From NCBI GenBank assembly GCA_013002105.1, contig JABDKS010000984.1, positions 1 to 12,834 on the forward strand: a stretch of 12,834 nucleotides of DNA, given 5' to 3'. Of the stretch, positions 1 through 7,896 are shown piece by piece (the first letter of the stretch is position 1; every line of letters begins with the position of its first letter). The notes beneath the pieces were generated by a model. It ran no database searches, was not told where the DNA came from, and saw nothing but the letters and a program-made list of their open reading frames with translations. The position numbers were made by a program, and so were the translations under genes. This DNA comes from Pirellulaceae bacterium (lineage in GTDB: Bacteria > Planctomycetota > Planctomycetia > Pirellulales > Pirellulaceae).

Positions 1-120
1 AGTTCCAGTTTGCTCGCTGAAGTCTCAGCGACATGCCGCAAGGAAACTCTTGATCACGCGACGTTGCTGGGCGTCGAATTGCTCCGTGGCGGGAAGCCGA
101 AATTGGTGCAGAAATCATGA
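1..120 (+). CDS. C-terminal end of an upstream gene, probably SbcD/YhaO-type DNA repair exonuclease (partial)
   Basis: Frame 1 is open from the left edge to a TGA at 118-120 and gives 39 residues ending in ELLRGGKPKLVQKS. The start lies outside the window. Its stop overlaps the ATG of the next gene in the four bases ATGA (117-120), the classic arrangement for translational coupling, and this is the strongest evidence that the frame is real. The fragment has no catalytic motif, so its identity is inferred from context: YhaN-family ATPases are commonly encoded next to a metallophosphoesterase nuclease of the SbcD/YhaO/Mre11 type, often overlapping it. I am fairly sure this is coding and only moderately sure of the function. 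Any other gene coupled to the ATPase would fit the visible sequence equally well. Confidence 0.6.
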   Translation, partial: SSSLLAEVSATCRKETLDHATLLGVELLRGGKPKLVQKS

Positions 121-3100
121 AAGTCAAAGACATACACATCGACGGTTTTGGCGTTTGGTCCGGACTGTCCGTCGACGCGCTGCCCGAAGGCATGACGTTG
201 TTTTACGGGCCCAACGAAGCCGGCAAGACCACGCTGATGCAATTCATCCGGTCGATGCTTTACGGCTTCACCGATGAGCGTCGTGAAAAATACTTGCCCC
301 CGGTTTACGGCGGTACGCCTGGCGGTGCCATCCGCGTGACCGGACCGGGCGGTGGCTACCAAATTCGCCGCCATCATCAACTGACCGACAAAAATTCAAC
401 CGGTCAGTTAACGGTGACCGGTCCCGATGGTCTCAGTCAGGGTCAGCATCGTTTGAGCATGTTGTTGGGCCAGATCGATGAGCCGATCTTTACGAATGTG
501 TTCGCGATTGGCATGCGCGAATTGCAGGAACTCAGCACGCTGGACGACACGGCAGCGGCGGACGAGCTCTACAAACTCTCCAGCGGGCTCGACCGCGTTT
601 CGTTGGTGGATGTCCTTCGCTCTCTGCGGGGTGGCCGAAAAGAATTGATTGGAACCAGTCGCGTCGAAGACGATCCCGATCAGAAAAAGCTGGCTGGATT
701 GATTCGTAAGCGTGAAAAATTACGAGACGAAGTACAGGATTTGACCGGCAATGGTCGACGCTGGAGTGAACTTGCGTCGTTACGCCGTAGTCAGCAGCAC
801 GAAATCGAGCAGTTGACCGAACGATTGGGCGTTTGGGACCGCGAGTCGCGCTGCGTCGAAGTCGCCACCGGCGTCTACGATTCGTGGTGCGAGCGGGGAA
901 AATTGGCTGAAAAAATTGCGGTGCTGGAAAAAGAAGCTCAGCCGCCAGATGAAGCGCCCAGCCAGTTATTGCAAATCGAAGCGATGATGCAAGAACGTCG
1001 CGAGAAACTGGAGGAAGTCAAAAGTAAACGCCGAGCGATCCGCGAGAAGGCCGAACAGTTGCCGATCAGCAAGCGGATGTTGGATCTGCAAGGGCGAATC
1101 GAGGCAGCAAGCGAACAGGCGACTTGGGTCGAAGCTCTGGAGGAGCAGATCGAACGGCTTGACCAACAAATCGAGAAAGCCCGCAATCAGCTTGCCGCCG
1201 ATGCGGATCGACTTGGAATGGACGACGTCGACAGCGAAACACTGATCGAAGGGGACGAAACCCAATTACCCGATCTTTCGCGGCAAACGTTGGCAGCACT
1301 TGCCGGTCCGGCCAAACGTGTCAAAGAACAAGCATTTTTGCTAAAGCAGGCTCGCAACGAGGGAATGGACCACAAAGCTCGCGCGGAAAAGTTGGGTGAC
1401 CAACTGAAGGTAACGCTTGATCGTGCGCACGCGTCGGATCTGCAACACGCGATCCGCGAAGAAAACGAAATGATCAACACGCTGCGTCATCGCGCGCAGT
1501 TGGGCGAGCATATCGACAAGCTGAAACGTCATTACCGCAGTCTCGAAGAAGAATCGGTGGATCTGACCACCGCCGAAGCATTGCCGTTGGACCGGCTGAT
1601 CCTGTTGTCCGCCCCATTCATCGGCGGCGGTCTGGCCCTGACCTACGGATTGGCTCATGTCTTTGGCGTCGACTGGCTCCTGACCTCCGAACCCGATCCG
1701 ACGTGGGGTATGCTTTACATCCTGTTCGGATTGATGTCGCTGCTGGTTTACTACTTTGGGCGACAACATGGCCAACGTTCGACTCTGCTGGACTTGGACG
1801 ACTGTGAACGGCAGATCGACACCCTGCGACGCCAGATCCGCGAAGCAGAATCCGAGCGTGAGGAAGTTGATTCGGGTTTGCCAACCAGTGGACAATCCAT
1901 TGAGTTGAGGTTGCGGGAATCCGAGCAGTTGCTGGTGGATCTGGAAGCTTCGCTGCCGACCTACCACGCTCACGAAGCTGCGATGCAAGCCTATAAATCT
2001 GCACGAACACGTGCCAGTTTGGCTTCCGAACGATTGAAAGAGGCTCGACGGGGCTGGACGTCTACACTCACGCGATTGGGATTAAGTGATTCGATGTCGC
2101 CGGCGAGCGTGCGAAAACTCAGTGATGGGTATGAGACGCTGCAATCGAGTCGCCGCAGGTTGTTGGAGTTGCAGGCCGAGAAAGAGCAACGTCGTCGTGA
2201 ACGGCAAACGCTATCCAAGCGGATCGAGATGCTGTACTTGGAGGCGGTCGAGTTAAACGAAGAGGCGGCTGAGCGGGTCGAGGGCGAAGACGGCGGCGAA
2301 ATCGCTGCCAGTAGCGTTCCACGGCGTTCGCACAAAGGTCCGCTGGAACAACTCAATCACCTGCACGAAGAACTCGCGCGGGCTCAGCATTGGATCAAGC
2401 GACGACGCGATCTGAAAGAGGAAGATCAGCAACTCAAACGGTCCCAACTTGGTCACCATCGTGCCATTCAACGTGGTGAACAGCAACGTCGCGCGTTATG
2501 GGCCAAATGTGGCGTGGCGACTCCCGAACAGTTCTATCAAATGGTCGACAGCAAAGCCGCCCTAGCGGAACTTCGCACCCAACATGACGAACTTTCCAAG
2601 CAGATCCGATCCATCATTGGTGCCAATGTTCAGTACGAAGACGTCGAGCATGAAATCGACGGCGCCTCTGCGGGCGATCTGGAAAAGCGTTGGGAATCGC
2701 TCACGACCAAAATGTCCGAAACCGAGACTCGGATTGCCCAGTTGAGGACTCAGCAAGGTGAACTCGCCAATGAAATGAAGCATTTGGGCGAGGACAACCG
2801 ACTGTCAATCGCGCAATTGGAATTGGGGTGTTTGGAACGACAAATTCAAGCGACCGCTCGCCGTTGGCAAACCCTGGCGATGGCCAGCACGCTGATGGAA
2901 GACGTCTGTGGAACGTTTGAACGCGAGCGACAGCCTGAGACACTCCGCGAAGCCTCGTCGTTCTTGAATCAATTGACCGATGGCAAGTACACACGCATTT
3001 GGACTCCGCTGGGAACGAATGCGTTGAAAATTGACAGCCACGATGGCAATGCGTTGCCGTTGGAAGTCATGAGCCGTGGGACACGCGAAGCCGTGTTCAT

Positions 3101-3983
3101 CGCATTGCGACTCTCCTTGGCCGCGGCATACGCACGTCGAGGTGTCATGTTGCCACTGGTTTTGGACGACGTCTTGGTCAATTTCGATGGCGATCGTGCT
3201 GTTCATGCGGCACAGACGCTGAAAACGTTTGCCGAATTGGGACATCAAGTAATGATGTTTACCTGTCACGAGCACATCGTCGAAATCTTTCAGGAAATCG
3301 AAGTCGAGGTTCGGATGATGCCGCCACAGGGTGAACCGGGCCGCGCTACCGTTCTGGAAGCCGAATACGAAGAAGAAGTTGAAGCATACGAAGACGCTGA
3401 AGCAGAAGAGGAAGAAGTAGAGGAAGAGGAGGTGGTTGAAGAATTAGAAGAAGAGGTGGAGGCAGAGGCCGAAGAAGTGGTCGAAGAAGAACCGGAGCCG
3501 GAGCCGGTGGAGGCCGAGGTGCAAACGCCCGAGCCGCAAATTGTCTACGTCGAAAAACCAAAACCAAAACGACGGCCCAAGGCGAAACGCAAATCGGTAC
3601 CAAAACCCAAACGAGTGGCCGAACCGGTTGATTACGACGAACCAGAATACGACGAACCAGAGTACGCCGATCCAGAGCCTATCGAACCAGAATACGCCGA
3701 GCCCGAATACGTCGAGCCGGAATATATCGAACCCGAGTATGTCGAACCGATGTTTGTCGAACCGGCGGCGCGTGCGCCGATCGCGCCGGCATGGTTCGAG
3801 ACCACTGAGTCGGCCGAAGAAGTCATCCCGACTGAACAACGTGCCGCCAACACGTTACTTGCCGCCCAACGGGCGCTCGATGCGGAAGCGGCCCGGGCGA
3901 TGAATGTCGATGCCGAGATTCCCGAGGACGTTTGGAACCGGAGCGGGTCTTGGTGGGACGGTCACCAAGTCAAGATTTCGTAG
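117..3983 (+). CDS. YhaN/SbcC-like AAA (ABC-type) coiled-coil ATPase with central transmembrane hairpin and charged C-terminal tail
   Basis: This 1288-residue protein is a split-ATPase, SMC/Rad50-like protein, best matched by the YhaN group. The N-terminus has an FGVW segment and a Walker A motif, GPNEAGKTT, at residues 31-39. Long Glu/Arg/Gln-rich coiled coils follow at about 190-480 and 555-950. Two hydrophobic helices interrupt them at about 494-516 and 530-547, joined by a loop of about 13 residues. The C-terminal ATPase half has a signature-like MSRGTREA (985-992), Walker B LPLVLDD (1012-1018) and an H-loop-like FTCHEH (1048-1053). No CxxC zinc hook is visible. After about residue 1079 comes an extra tail of roughly 210 residues: a Glu-rich stretch, a Lys/Arg/Pro block at 1147-1166, and an EPEY repeat at 1172-1216. 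The start ATG overlaps the upstream stop. The likely role is ATP-driven DNA end processing or repair with a nuclease partner, possibly at the membrane. The family call is strong, but the cellular role is inferred. Confidence 0.88.
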   Translation: MKVKDIHIDGFGVWSGLSVDALPEGMTLFYGPNEAGKTTLMQFIRSMLYGFTDERREKYLPPVYGGTPGGAIRVTGPGGGYQIRRHHQLTDKNSTGQLTVTGPDGLSQGQHRLSMLLGQIDEPIFTNVFAIGMRELQELSTLDDTAAADELYKLSSGLDRVSLVDVLRSLRGGRKELIGTSRVEDDPDQKKLAGLIRKREKLRDEVQDLTGNGRRWSELASLRRSQQHEIEQLTERLGVWDRESRCVEVATGVYDSWCERGKLAEKIAVLEKEAQPPDEAPSQLLQIEAMMQERREKLEEVKSKRRAIREKAEQLPISKRMLDLQGRIEAASEQATWVEALEEQIERLDQQIEKARNQLAADADRLGMDDVDSETLIEGDETQLPDLSRQTLAALAGPAKRVKEQAFLLKQARNEGMDHKARAEKLGDQLKVTLDRAHASDLQHAIREENEMINTLRHRAQLGEHIDKLKRHYRSLEEESVDLTTAEALPLDRLILLSAPFIGGGLALTYGLAHVFGVDWLLTSEPDPTWGMLYILFGLMSLLVYYFGRQHGQRSTLLDLDDCERQIDTLRRQIREAESEREEVDSGLPTSGQSIELRLRESEQLLVDLEASLPTYHAHEAAMQAYKSARTRASLASERLKEARRGWTSTLTRLGLSDSMSPASVRKLSDGYETLQSSRRRLLELQAEKEQRRRERQTLSKRIEMLYLEAVELNEEAAERVEGEDGGEIAASSVPRRSHKGPLEQLNHLHEELARAQHWIKRRRDLKEEDQQLKRSQLGHHRAIQRGEQQRRALWAKCGVATPEQFYQMVDSKAALAELRTQHDELSKQIRSIIGANVQYEDVEHEIDGASAGDLEKRWESLTTKMSETETRIAQLRTQQGELANEMKHLGEDNRLSIAQLELGCLERQIQATARRWQTLAMASTLMEDVCGTFERERQPETLREASSFLNQLTDGKYTRIWTPLGTNALKIDSHDGNALPLEVMSRGTREAVFIALRLSLAAAYARRGVMLPLVLDDVLVNFDGDRAVHAAQTLKTFAELGHQVMMFTCHEHIVEIFQEIEVEVRMMPPQGEPGRATVLEAEYEEEVEAYEDAEAEEEEVEEEEVVEELEEEVEAEAEEVVEEEPEPEPVEAEVQTPEPQIVYVEKPKPKRRPKAKRKSVPKPKRVAEPVDYDEPEYDEPEYADPEPIEPEYAEPEYVEPEYIEPEYVEPMFVEPAARAPIAPAWFETTESAEEVIPTEQRAANTLLAAQRALDAEAARAMNVDAEIPEDVWNRSGSWWDGHQVKIS
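3630..3764 (+). repeat. 15-bp-period coding repeat, pentapeptide x-E-P-E-Y, in the ATPase tail
   Basis: Residues 1172-1216 of the ATPase are built from about nine five-residue units of the form (D/A/V/I)EPEY. They include DEPEY, AEPEY, VEPEY and IEPEY, with degenerate units such as ADPEP and VEPMF. The DNA repeats every 15 bases with synonymous drift (gaacca/gagccg/gaaccc), so the array is not freshly duplicated and the peptide seems to be maintained. A strongly acidic stretch and a Lys/Arg/Pro block lie just before it. Confidence 0.85.
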
Positions 3984-4033
3984 ACGCCAGATTGCAGTGC
4001 GAGAAATTGTCGCTGCAGAAGGGATGGCGTCTA
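3981..4033. terminator. Inverted repeat between convergent genes, arms contain both stop codons; possible bidirectional terminator
   Basis: TAGACGCCA at 3981-3989 is perfectly complementary to TGGCGTCTA at 4025-4033. Inside it, TGCAG-tg-CGA pairs imperfectly with TCGCTGCA around a short gaaattg loop. The first three bases of the left arm are the TAG stop of the ATPase gene. The last three of the right arm, read on the minus strand, are the TAG stop of the SMP-30 gene. The only space between the two convergent genes is this hairpin. There is no clear T-run on either side, so intrinsic termination is plausible but not proven. Confidence 0.5.
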
Positions 4034-5032
4034 TTTCAGTTTGATCCGACACAGGTAGCTGTCGGCCGTCACGTACAATGTCTTCTTGTCGTCACTGAAC
4101 GTACAGTTGCTGGTCCGCTCGCCGGTAATCAGGCGCCCGATTAGTTTACCGCCGGGCTTGAGGACATAGATCCCACCGGGTCCACTGGCAAAAATCGTCC
4201 CGTCCGGCGCGACTGCCAGTCCATCGGGCAGCCCGGGAAACTCTTTCATGTACTCTTTGGCATTGAGCATTACTTTGCCTTCGCCCAACGATTTGTCATC
4301 CTTGATCGCGAATGTCATCCAAATTGGGTTTTCCGGATCACTTTGGGCGACGTACAGGGTTTTTTGGTCAGGTGAGAGTCCGATGCCATTGGGCCGGGTC
4401 ATTTGTTTGGTCAGCAACGTCAATTTGCCGTTGGGATCGAGCCGGTAGACACCACAGAAATCAAGTTCGCGGCGTGGGTCGTTTGCCCGTTCAGGCAAGC
4501 CGTAAATAGGATCGGTAAAATAAATCGAACCGGCCGAGTCGAAAACAAGATCGTTGGGGCTATTGAGACGGCGGCCTTCGAAATTGTCGACCAAGGTTCG
4601 CTTGCCGCCGCCGCGAGTCAAAACACTCACGCGACGATCACCATGTTCACACGCCGTCAGTCGGCCTTCCGTGTCGAGAGCCAGACCATTGCTGCCAGGT
4701 TCCAGGCCGTAATAGGTGTTGCCGGTGTATCCACTGGGTGACAAAAACAATTCGGCACCCCTGGCAGGTGTCCAGCGGAAGATGCTGTTGCGAGGGATAT
4801 CGGAAAACAGCAGGTAGCCGCCGGTTTCATCTCCGACCCAAACCGGACCTTCGGTCCAAGTGAACCCACCGGCAAGCACTTCGATCTTTGCATCGGAGGC
4901 GACGTACTTGTCAAATTCGGCGTCGACTTTTTCGATCCGTCCAATTGTCGACGGTGTCTGGCACCAAGCCAAAGTTGTCAGCAGAAGACCGTGGAGAGAA
5001 ACAACGGCGGTACGAATGAGCAACGTTCTCAT
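4031..5032 (-). CDS. SMP-30/gluconolactonase/LRE-family protein, exported
   Basis: This is a six-bladed beta-propeller lactonase-type protein of 333 residues from the ATG at 5030-5032. An in-frame GTG at 5045-5047 would add five residues. I prefer the ATG because it gives a compact signal peptide: MRTLLIR, then a hydrophobic run ending near LAWCQT. Cys follows Trp, so this is not a convincing lipobox. Family landmarks, numbered from the GTG, are TEGPVW (metal ligand Glu66), NSPND (162-166), TRPNGIGLSPD (Asn220) and LPDGLAVAPDG (Asp275). These match the divalent-metal and substrate sites of the SMP-30 family. Members hydrolyse sugar lactones or related esters; the substrate here cannot be read from sequence. 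It lies 208 bases downstream of ftsH in the same direction and converges on the ATPase gene. No Shine-Dalgarno sequence is evident. Family assignment is secure. Confidence 0.88.
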   Translation of the reverse strand: MRTLLIRTAVVSLHGLLLTTLAWCQTPSTIGRIEKVDAEFDKYVASDAKIEVLAGGFTWTEGPVWVGDETGGYLLFSDIPRNSIFRWTPARGAELFLSPSGYTGNTYYGLEPGSNGLALDTEGRLTACEHGDRRVSVLTRGGGKRTLVDNFEGRRLNSPNDLVFDSAGSIYFTDPIYGLPERANDPRRELDFCGVYRLDPNGKLTLLTKQMTRPNGIGLSPDQKTLYVAQSDPENPIWMTFAIKDDKSLGEGKVMLNAKEYMKEFPGLPDGLAVAPDGTIFASGPGGIYVLKPGGKLIGRLITGERTSNCTFSDDKKTLYVTADSYLCRIKLK

Positions 5033-5124
5033 CGGGATCGGCACCACGAATGCGGAGTGAATTGTCGACTAGACCGTCGTGAATAAACCGCTGCGGGCAG
5101 TGGCGGATCGCCATGGTCGGTGCG

Positions 5125-5165
5125 ATTGTACGGTCGGGGACATTGTACGGTCGGGGACATTGTAC
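5125..5165. repeat. 17-bp intergenic tandem repeat, 2.4 copies
   Basis: ATTGTACGGTCGGGGAC occurs twice without mismatch (5125-5141 and 5142-5158), followed by a third partial copy, ATTGTAC (5159-5165). It lies in the 208-base gap between ftsH and the SMP-30 gene, about 95 bases upstream of the SMP-30 start. Perfect identity between copies suggests recent duplication or an active constraint. It could be a protein-binding repeat in the SMP-30 leader or promoter, or part of a dispersed repeat family. The rest of the gap shows no other clear structure. Confidence 0.85.
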
Positions 5166-5255
5166 TTCACCGCGTGGTGTGTTGCCCGTCGTCACCGCGC
5201 GGGAACGTGACAACCATTGAGAATCCAGCAATGCGACGTTGATAATGTCGCCCGG

Positions 5256-7535
5256 TCACGCCTGTCCCGCGTCATTTTTCGCTTCCGGCAGGTCACTGTC
5301 TTCATCATCCTGACTTCGCAGCGTTGCCCGAGGTTTCTCGGTTACCGTCCCAGGGACTAACCATGGCCCCTTGGAGTTGACCTCGATCAGTCGATTCAAT
5401 TCAGTGTTATCGATTGCTTCGACCTCCAATAGACGTTGGGTAACCGCTTCGAGGACTTCGCGGCGTTGCTCCAGAATCTCGCGGGTTTGCACGAGGGCAT
5501 CTTCGATAATTCGGGCGACTTCTTTATCGATCATCTTGGCCATGTCGTCGCCATGCGTCATCTGATAGCCGTCGCCACCGCCACCTCCTGCAAGGAAAGG
5601 TGACCGAGAGCTGCGACGAAAATTGATTCGTCCCATTCGACTCATTCCGTAATCCATCACCATGCTGCGAGCGATTTCGGTACAGCGTTCCAAATCATTT
5701 TGTGCGCCGGTACTGATGTCTTGAAAAATCATTTCTTCGGTCAGCGTGCCGGCCAACAACACCTTCATGTTGCTTTCCAGTTCGCTCTTGGTCATCAAGT
5801 ATCGCTCGGATTCGGGACGTTGCATCGTGTATCCAAGTGCCGCGATACCGCGTGGAATAATGCTGACCTTGTGAACCGGATCGGTGTTGGGCAAAGCGGC
5901 CGCGACCAGGGCGTGTCCGGCTTCGTGATAGGCAACGCGGATTTTTTCGTCCTCGTTCATCACGCGGTTTTTCTTTTCCAGCCCGGCGGTCACGCGTTCT
6001 ACCGCTTCGTTAAATTCGTTGATGCCGACGGCAGATTTTTCCGCACGTGCGGCCAACAAAGCGGCTTCATTGACCAAATTGGCCAGGTCGGCGCCAACGA
6101 ATCCGCTGGTGATGGACGCGACGTGACGCAAATCGACATTGTCGTCCAGTCGGACCTGTTTGACGTGAACTTTCAAGATCTCTTCGCGCCCGGCCACATC
6201 GGGTCGATCGACCAAAACATGTCGATCAAATCGGCCGGGACGCAACAAGGCGGGGTCGAGTGTTTCAGGACGGTTGGTGGCAGCCACGACGATGACACCG
6301 GAGTTGGAATCGAAGCCGTCCATTTCGACCAACAAAGCGTTCAGCGTTTGTTCGCGTTCATCATGTCCACCCACAACCGATCCGCTACGGCTTTTGCCCA
6401 ACGCGTCGAGTTCGTCGATGAAGATGATGCAGGGCGAGCGACTGACGGCTTGCTGGAACATATCACGCACTCGGGCGGCGCCGACACCTACAAACATTTC
6501 GACAAAGTCGCTGCCAGAAAGGCTGAAAAACGGCACGCCGGCTTCGCCCGCGATTGCTTTGGCCAACAAAGTCTTGCCGGTTCCGGGAGGCCCTACCAAC
6601 AGCACACCTTTGGGGATTCGCCCACCGAGGGCTTGGTACTTCTCGCTGTTCTTAAGAAAGTCGACGACTTCGCGAACCTCTTCGACCGCTTCATCAATTC
6701 CGGCAGCGTCGTCAAATGTAATCGAAAGGTCTTCTTGTCCATGAAGTTTGCCGCGGCTTCGCGAGAACGACATGGGCGAACCAACACCACCGATACGACG
6801 CAACATCATCAGACCGAGCAACACCAGCACACCAATCATCAATAGTTCCGGCCAGTGATCGGCAAAAAAACGATTCGGCCTTGCGTTGTCCCAAACCACG
6901 TTGGACTGGACCAATAGTTCGTTCAACTTTTTATCTTGGTCTTCGCTACGAACGCGGATCGACTGAAAGGGAACCTTCTTGGCGACGTTGTCGGCTTTGT
7001 CGGCGTCTTCGCCGTCAATTCCTAACGATCGGTACATCACCCAGCCGGACACGACGTCATCGGCGACACTGATGTTTTCCAATGCCGAATATTCCAAGAG
7101 CACCTTGGGATTCTTGGACGATGTGACAACGATTGTGGGGATCTGTGCGGGCGAGGGGTCGATCGCATCTGTGGCAACCGCGTCTGTGTCAACCGCATCT
7201 GGGGCATCCGCGTCTGTGTCAACTGCGTCATCGCGATTCGCGTCCGAATTCGCGACTGCCTCCGCTGCGACTTCCGAATCGTCAGGCGTCAGTTCACCTG
7301 GCGACAGTTCATCAGTCGACTGTTGGGGTGCCACAGCGACTTTGGCGTGCTCGTGCAGCAATTGCTCCAGATCGGGATACCGCATTTGGCGTTCGTTGCC
7401 GCCAAATAGAAAGGCACTGAGCAGGACGACCGAAGTGACAACCGCCAGCACCAGCCAAATATTCCCGCTGCTGCGATTTTCGCCACTGCGGTTCTCTTTT
7501 TCGGGTTTGTTCTTTCGGTTGTCGTTATCAGTCAT
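5256..7535 (-). CDS. ftsH: ATP-dependent zinc metalloprotease FtsH
   Basis: This 759-residue membrane AAA+ protease degrades misfolded or regulated membrane and cytosolic proteins. Order of domains: a polar N-terminus, TM1 at about 26-46, an extracytoplasmic region of about 180 residues, TM2 at about 229-247, the AAA+ module, then the M41 peptidase. Key motifs are Walker A GPPGTGKT (315-322), the pore loop FVEMFVGVG (344-352), Walker [11 protein letters not shown] (370-379), and the second region of homology with ATNRPE and arginine fingers Arg435/Arg438. The zinc motif is HEAGH (537-541), with Asp614 in STGAQND as the probable third ligand. All catalytic residues are present. It is longer than Escherichia coli FtsH (about 644 residues) mainly because of an Asp/Ala/Glu-rich linker between the TMs (about 70-130). 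There is a Gly-rich loop at 650-654 and an acidic C-terminus. The ATG at 7533-7535 has no obvious Shine-Dalgarno sequence. It is divergent from dxr-rseP. Confidence 0.97.
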   Translation of the reverse strand: MTDNDNRKNKPEKENRSGENRSSGNIWLVLAVVTSVVLLSAFLFGGNERQMRYPDLEQLLHEHAKVAVAPQQSTDELSPGELTPDDSEVAAEAVANSDANRDDAVDTDADAPDAVDTDAVATDAIDPSPAQIPTIVVTSSKNPKVLLEYSALENISVADDVVSGWVMYRSLGIDGEDADKADNVAKKVPFQSIRVRSEDQDKKLNELLVQSNVVWDNARPNRFFADHWPELLMIGVLVLLGLMMLRRIGGVGSPMSFSRSRGKLHGQEDLSITFDDAAGIDEAVEEVREVVDFLKNSEKYQALGGRIPKGVLLVGPPGTGKTLLAKAIAGEAGVPFFSLSGSDFVEMFVGVGAARVRDMFQQAVSRSPCIIFIDELDALGKSRSGSVVGGHDEREQTLNALLVEMDGFDSNSGVIVVAATNRPETLDPALLRPGRFDRHVLVDRPDVAGREEILKVHVKQVRLDDNVDLRHVASITSGFVGADLANLVNEAALLAARAEKSAVGINEFNEAVERVTAGLEKKNRVMNEDEKIRVAYHEAGHALVAAALPNTDPVHKVSIIPRGIAALGYTMQRPESERYLMTKSELESNMKVLLAGTLTEEMIFQDISTGAQNDLERCTEIARSMVMDYGMSRMGRINFRRSSRSPFLAGGGGGDGYQMTHGDDMAKMIDKEVARIIEDALVQTREILEQRREVLEAVTQRLLEVEAIDNTELNRLIEVNSKGPWLVPGTVTEKPRATLRSQDDEDSDLPEAKNDAGQA
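7165..7224 (-). repeat. 15-bp tandem repeat encoding an Asp/Ala/Val pentapeptide in the FtsH linker
   Basis: On the plus strand, four consecutive 15-base units can be aligned: GCATCTGTGGCAACC, GCGTCTGTGTCAACC, GCATCTGGGGCATCC and GCGTCTGTGTCAACT. Read on the coding strand they give the VDTDA / DAPDA / VDTDA / VATDA type of pentapeptides at about FtsH residues 104-124. The segment lies between the two transmembrane helices, in what should be the extracytoplasmic part, and looks disordered and acidic. Confidence 0.85.
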
Positions 7536-7896
7536 ATTGGGTCCGAGGCGAAGCTTGTCAGGAAATGATGATGATGGGAATCAATCAGACGGGTCTATTA
7601 TCTAGATTGGTCCAGTCTTATCAGGCATTGTTTGGTCGCCCACCACGATCGGCAACCGGACAAAAAGAGATCTCTGGTGCCGGTCGGGTCGTAACGATCC
7701 TGCAGATCGTCCATGATAGGGGCGCTGCCGAGTCTCGTTTTTGTGGGCGATACGCCATCCCGGTGCTTCATCGCGGTCCGCATTACCAGGAATTCATCCA
7801 TTCGTGTCCCCAACACCCGCACCGGATCGACACCTAGGCGCTGATCAAGCGGGCGACCATGCCGCCGCTGCGGATCAAGGTTCATCGCAGGCTCCC
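7536..7896. other. 361-base divergent intergenic region between ftsH and dxr
   Basis: This stretch separates the start codons of ftsH (minus) and dxr (plus), so it must carry both promoters or their leaders. I can point to one promoter-like pair for ftsH (7597-7624), an AT-rich patch around TATTATCTAGA (7596-7607), and a 17-base palindrome with a 5-base spacer, ACGATC-ctgca-GATCGT (7694-7710), which could be an operator or a small hairpin in the dxr leader. Short open frames on both strands resemble no protein I know. I see no tRNA, riboswitch or repeat here. Confidence 0.5.
7597..7624 (-). promoter_or_regulatory. Candidate sigma-70-type promoter for ftsH
   Basis: Read on the minus strand, GATAAT (7602-7597) matches the -10 consensus at five of six positions. 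CTGATA (7624-7619) matches the -35 consensus at four of six, with 16 bases between them. It would put transcription start about 55 bases upstream of the ftsH ATG. It is the most AT-rich spot of the gap. The call is consensus matching only. Confidence 0.35.

Noticed and set aside
1341..1988. 215-residue open frame antisense to the ATPase gene
   Set aside because: It is a shadow of the coiled-coil and membrane-helix region and has no domain signature.
3444..3839. Aromatic- and Arg-rich antisense frame over the ATPase tail
   Set aside because: Its apparent repetitiveness comes from the EPEY and Glu-rich codons on the plus strand.
117..3983. Assignment of the large ATPase as true SbcC or Rad50
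   Set aside because: No CxxC zinc hook is present, the apex is a transmembrane hairpin, and the N-terminal motif set fits YhaN better.
4950..5032. Lipoprotein signal for the SMP-30 protein (Cys in LAWCQ)
   Set aside because: Trp directly before the Cys does not fit a lipobox. An ordinary signal peptide is more likely.
5700..6845. 381-residue open frame antisense to ftsH
   Set aside because: It lies over the AAA+ and protease core of FtsH, and its composition is typical of a reverse-strand shadow with no recognisable domain.
7741..7896. TTG-initiated N-terminal extension of Dxr (52 extra residues)
   Set aside because: Dxr proteins begin only shortly before the GATGSIG strand. The extension has no recognisable sequence, uses a weak start codon, and the ATG at 7897 gives a normal length.
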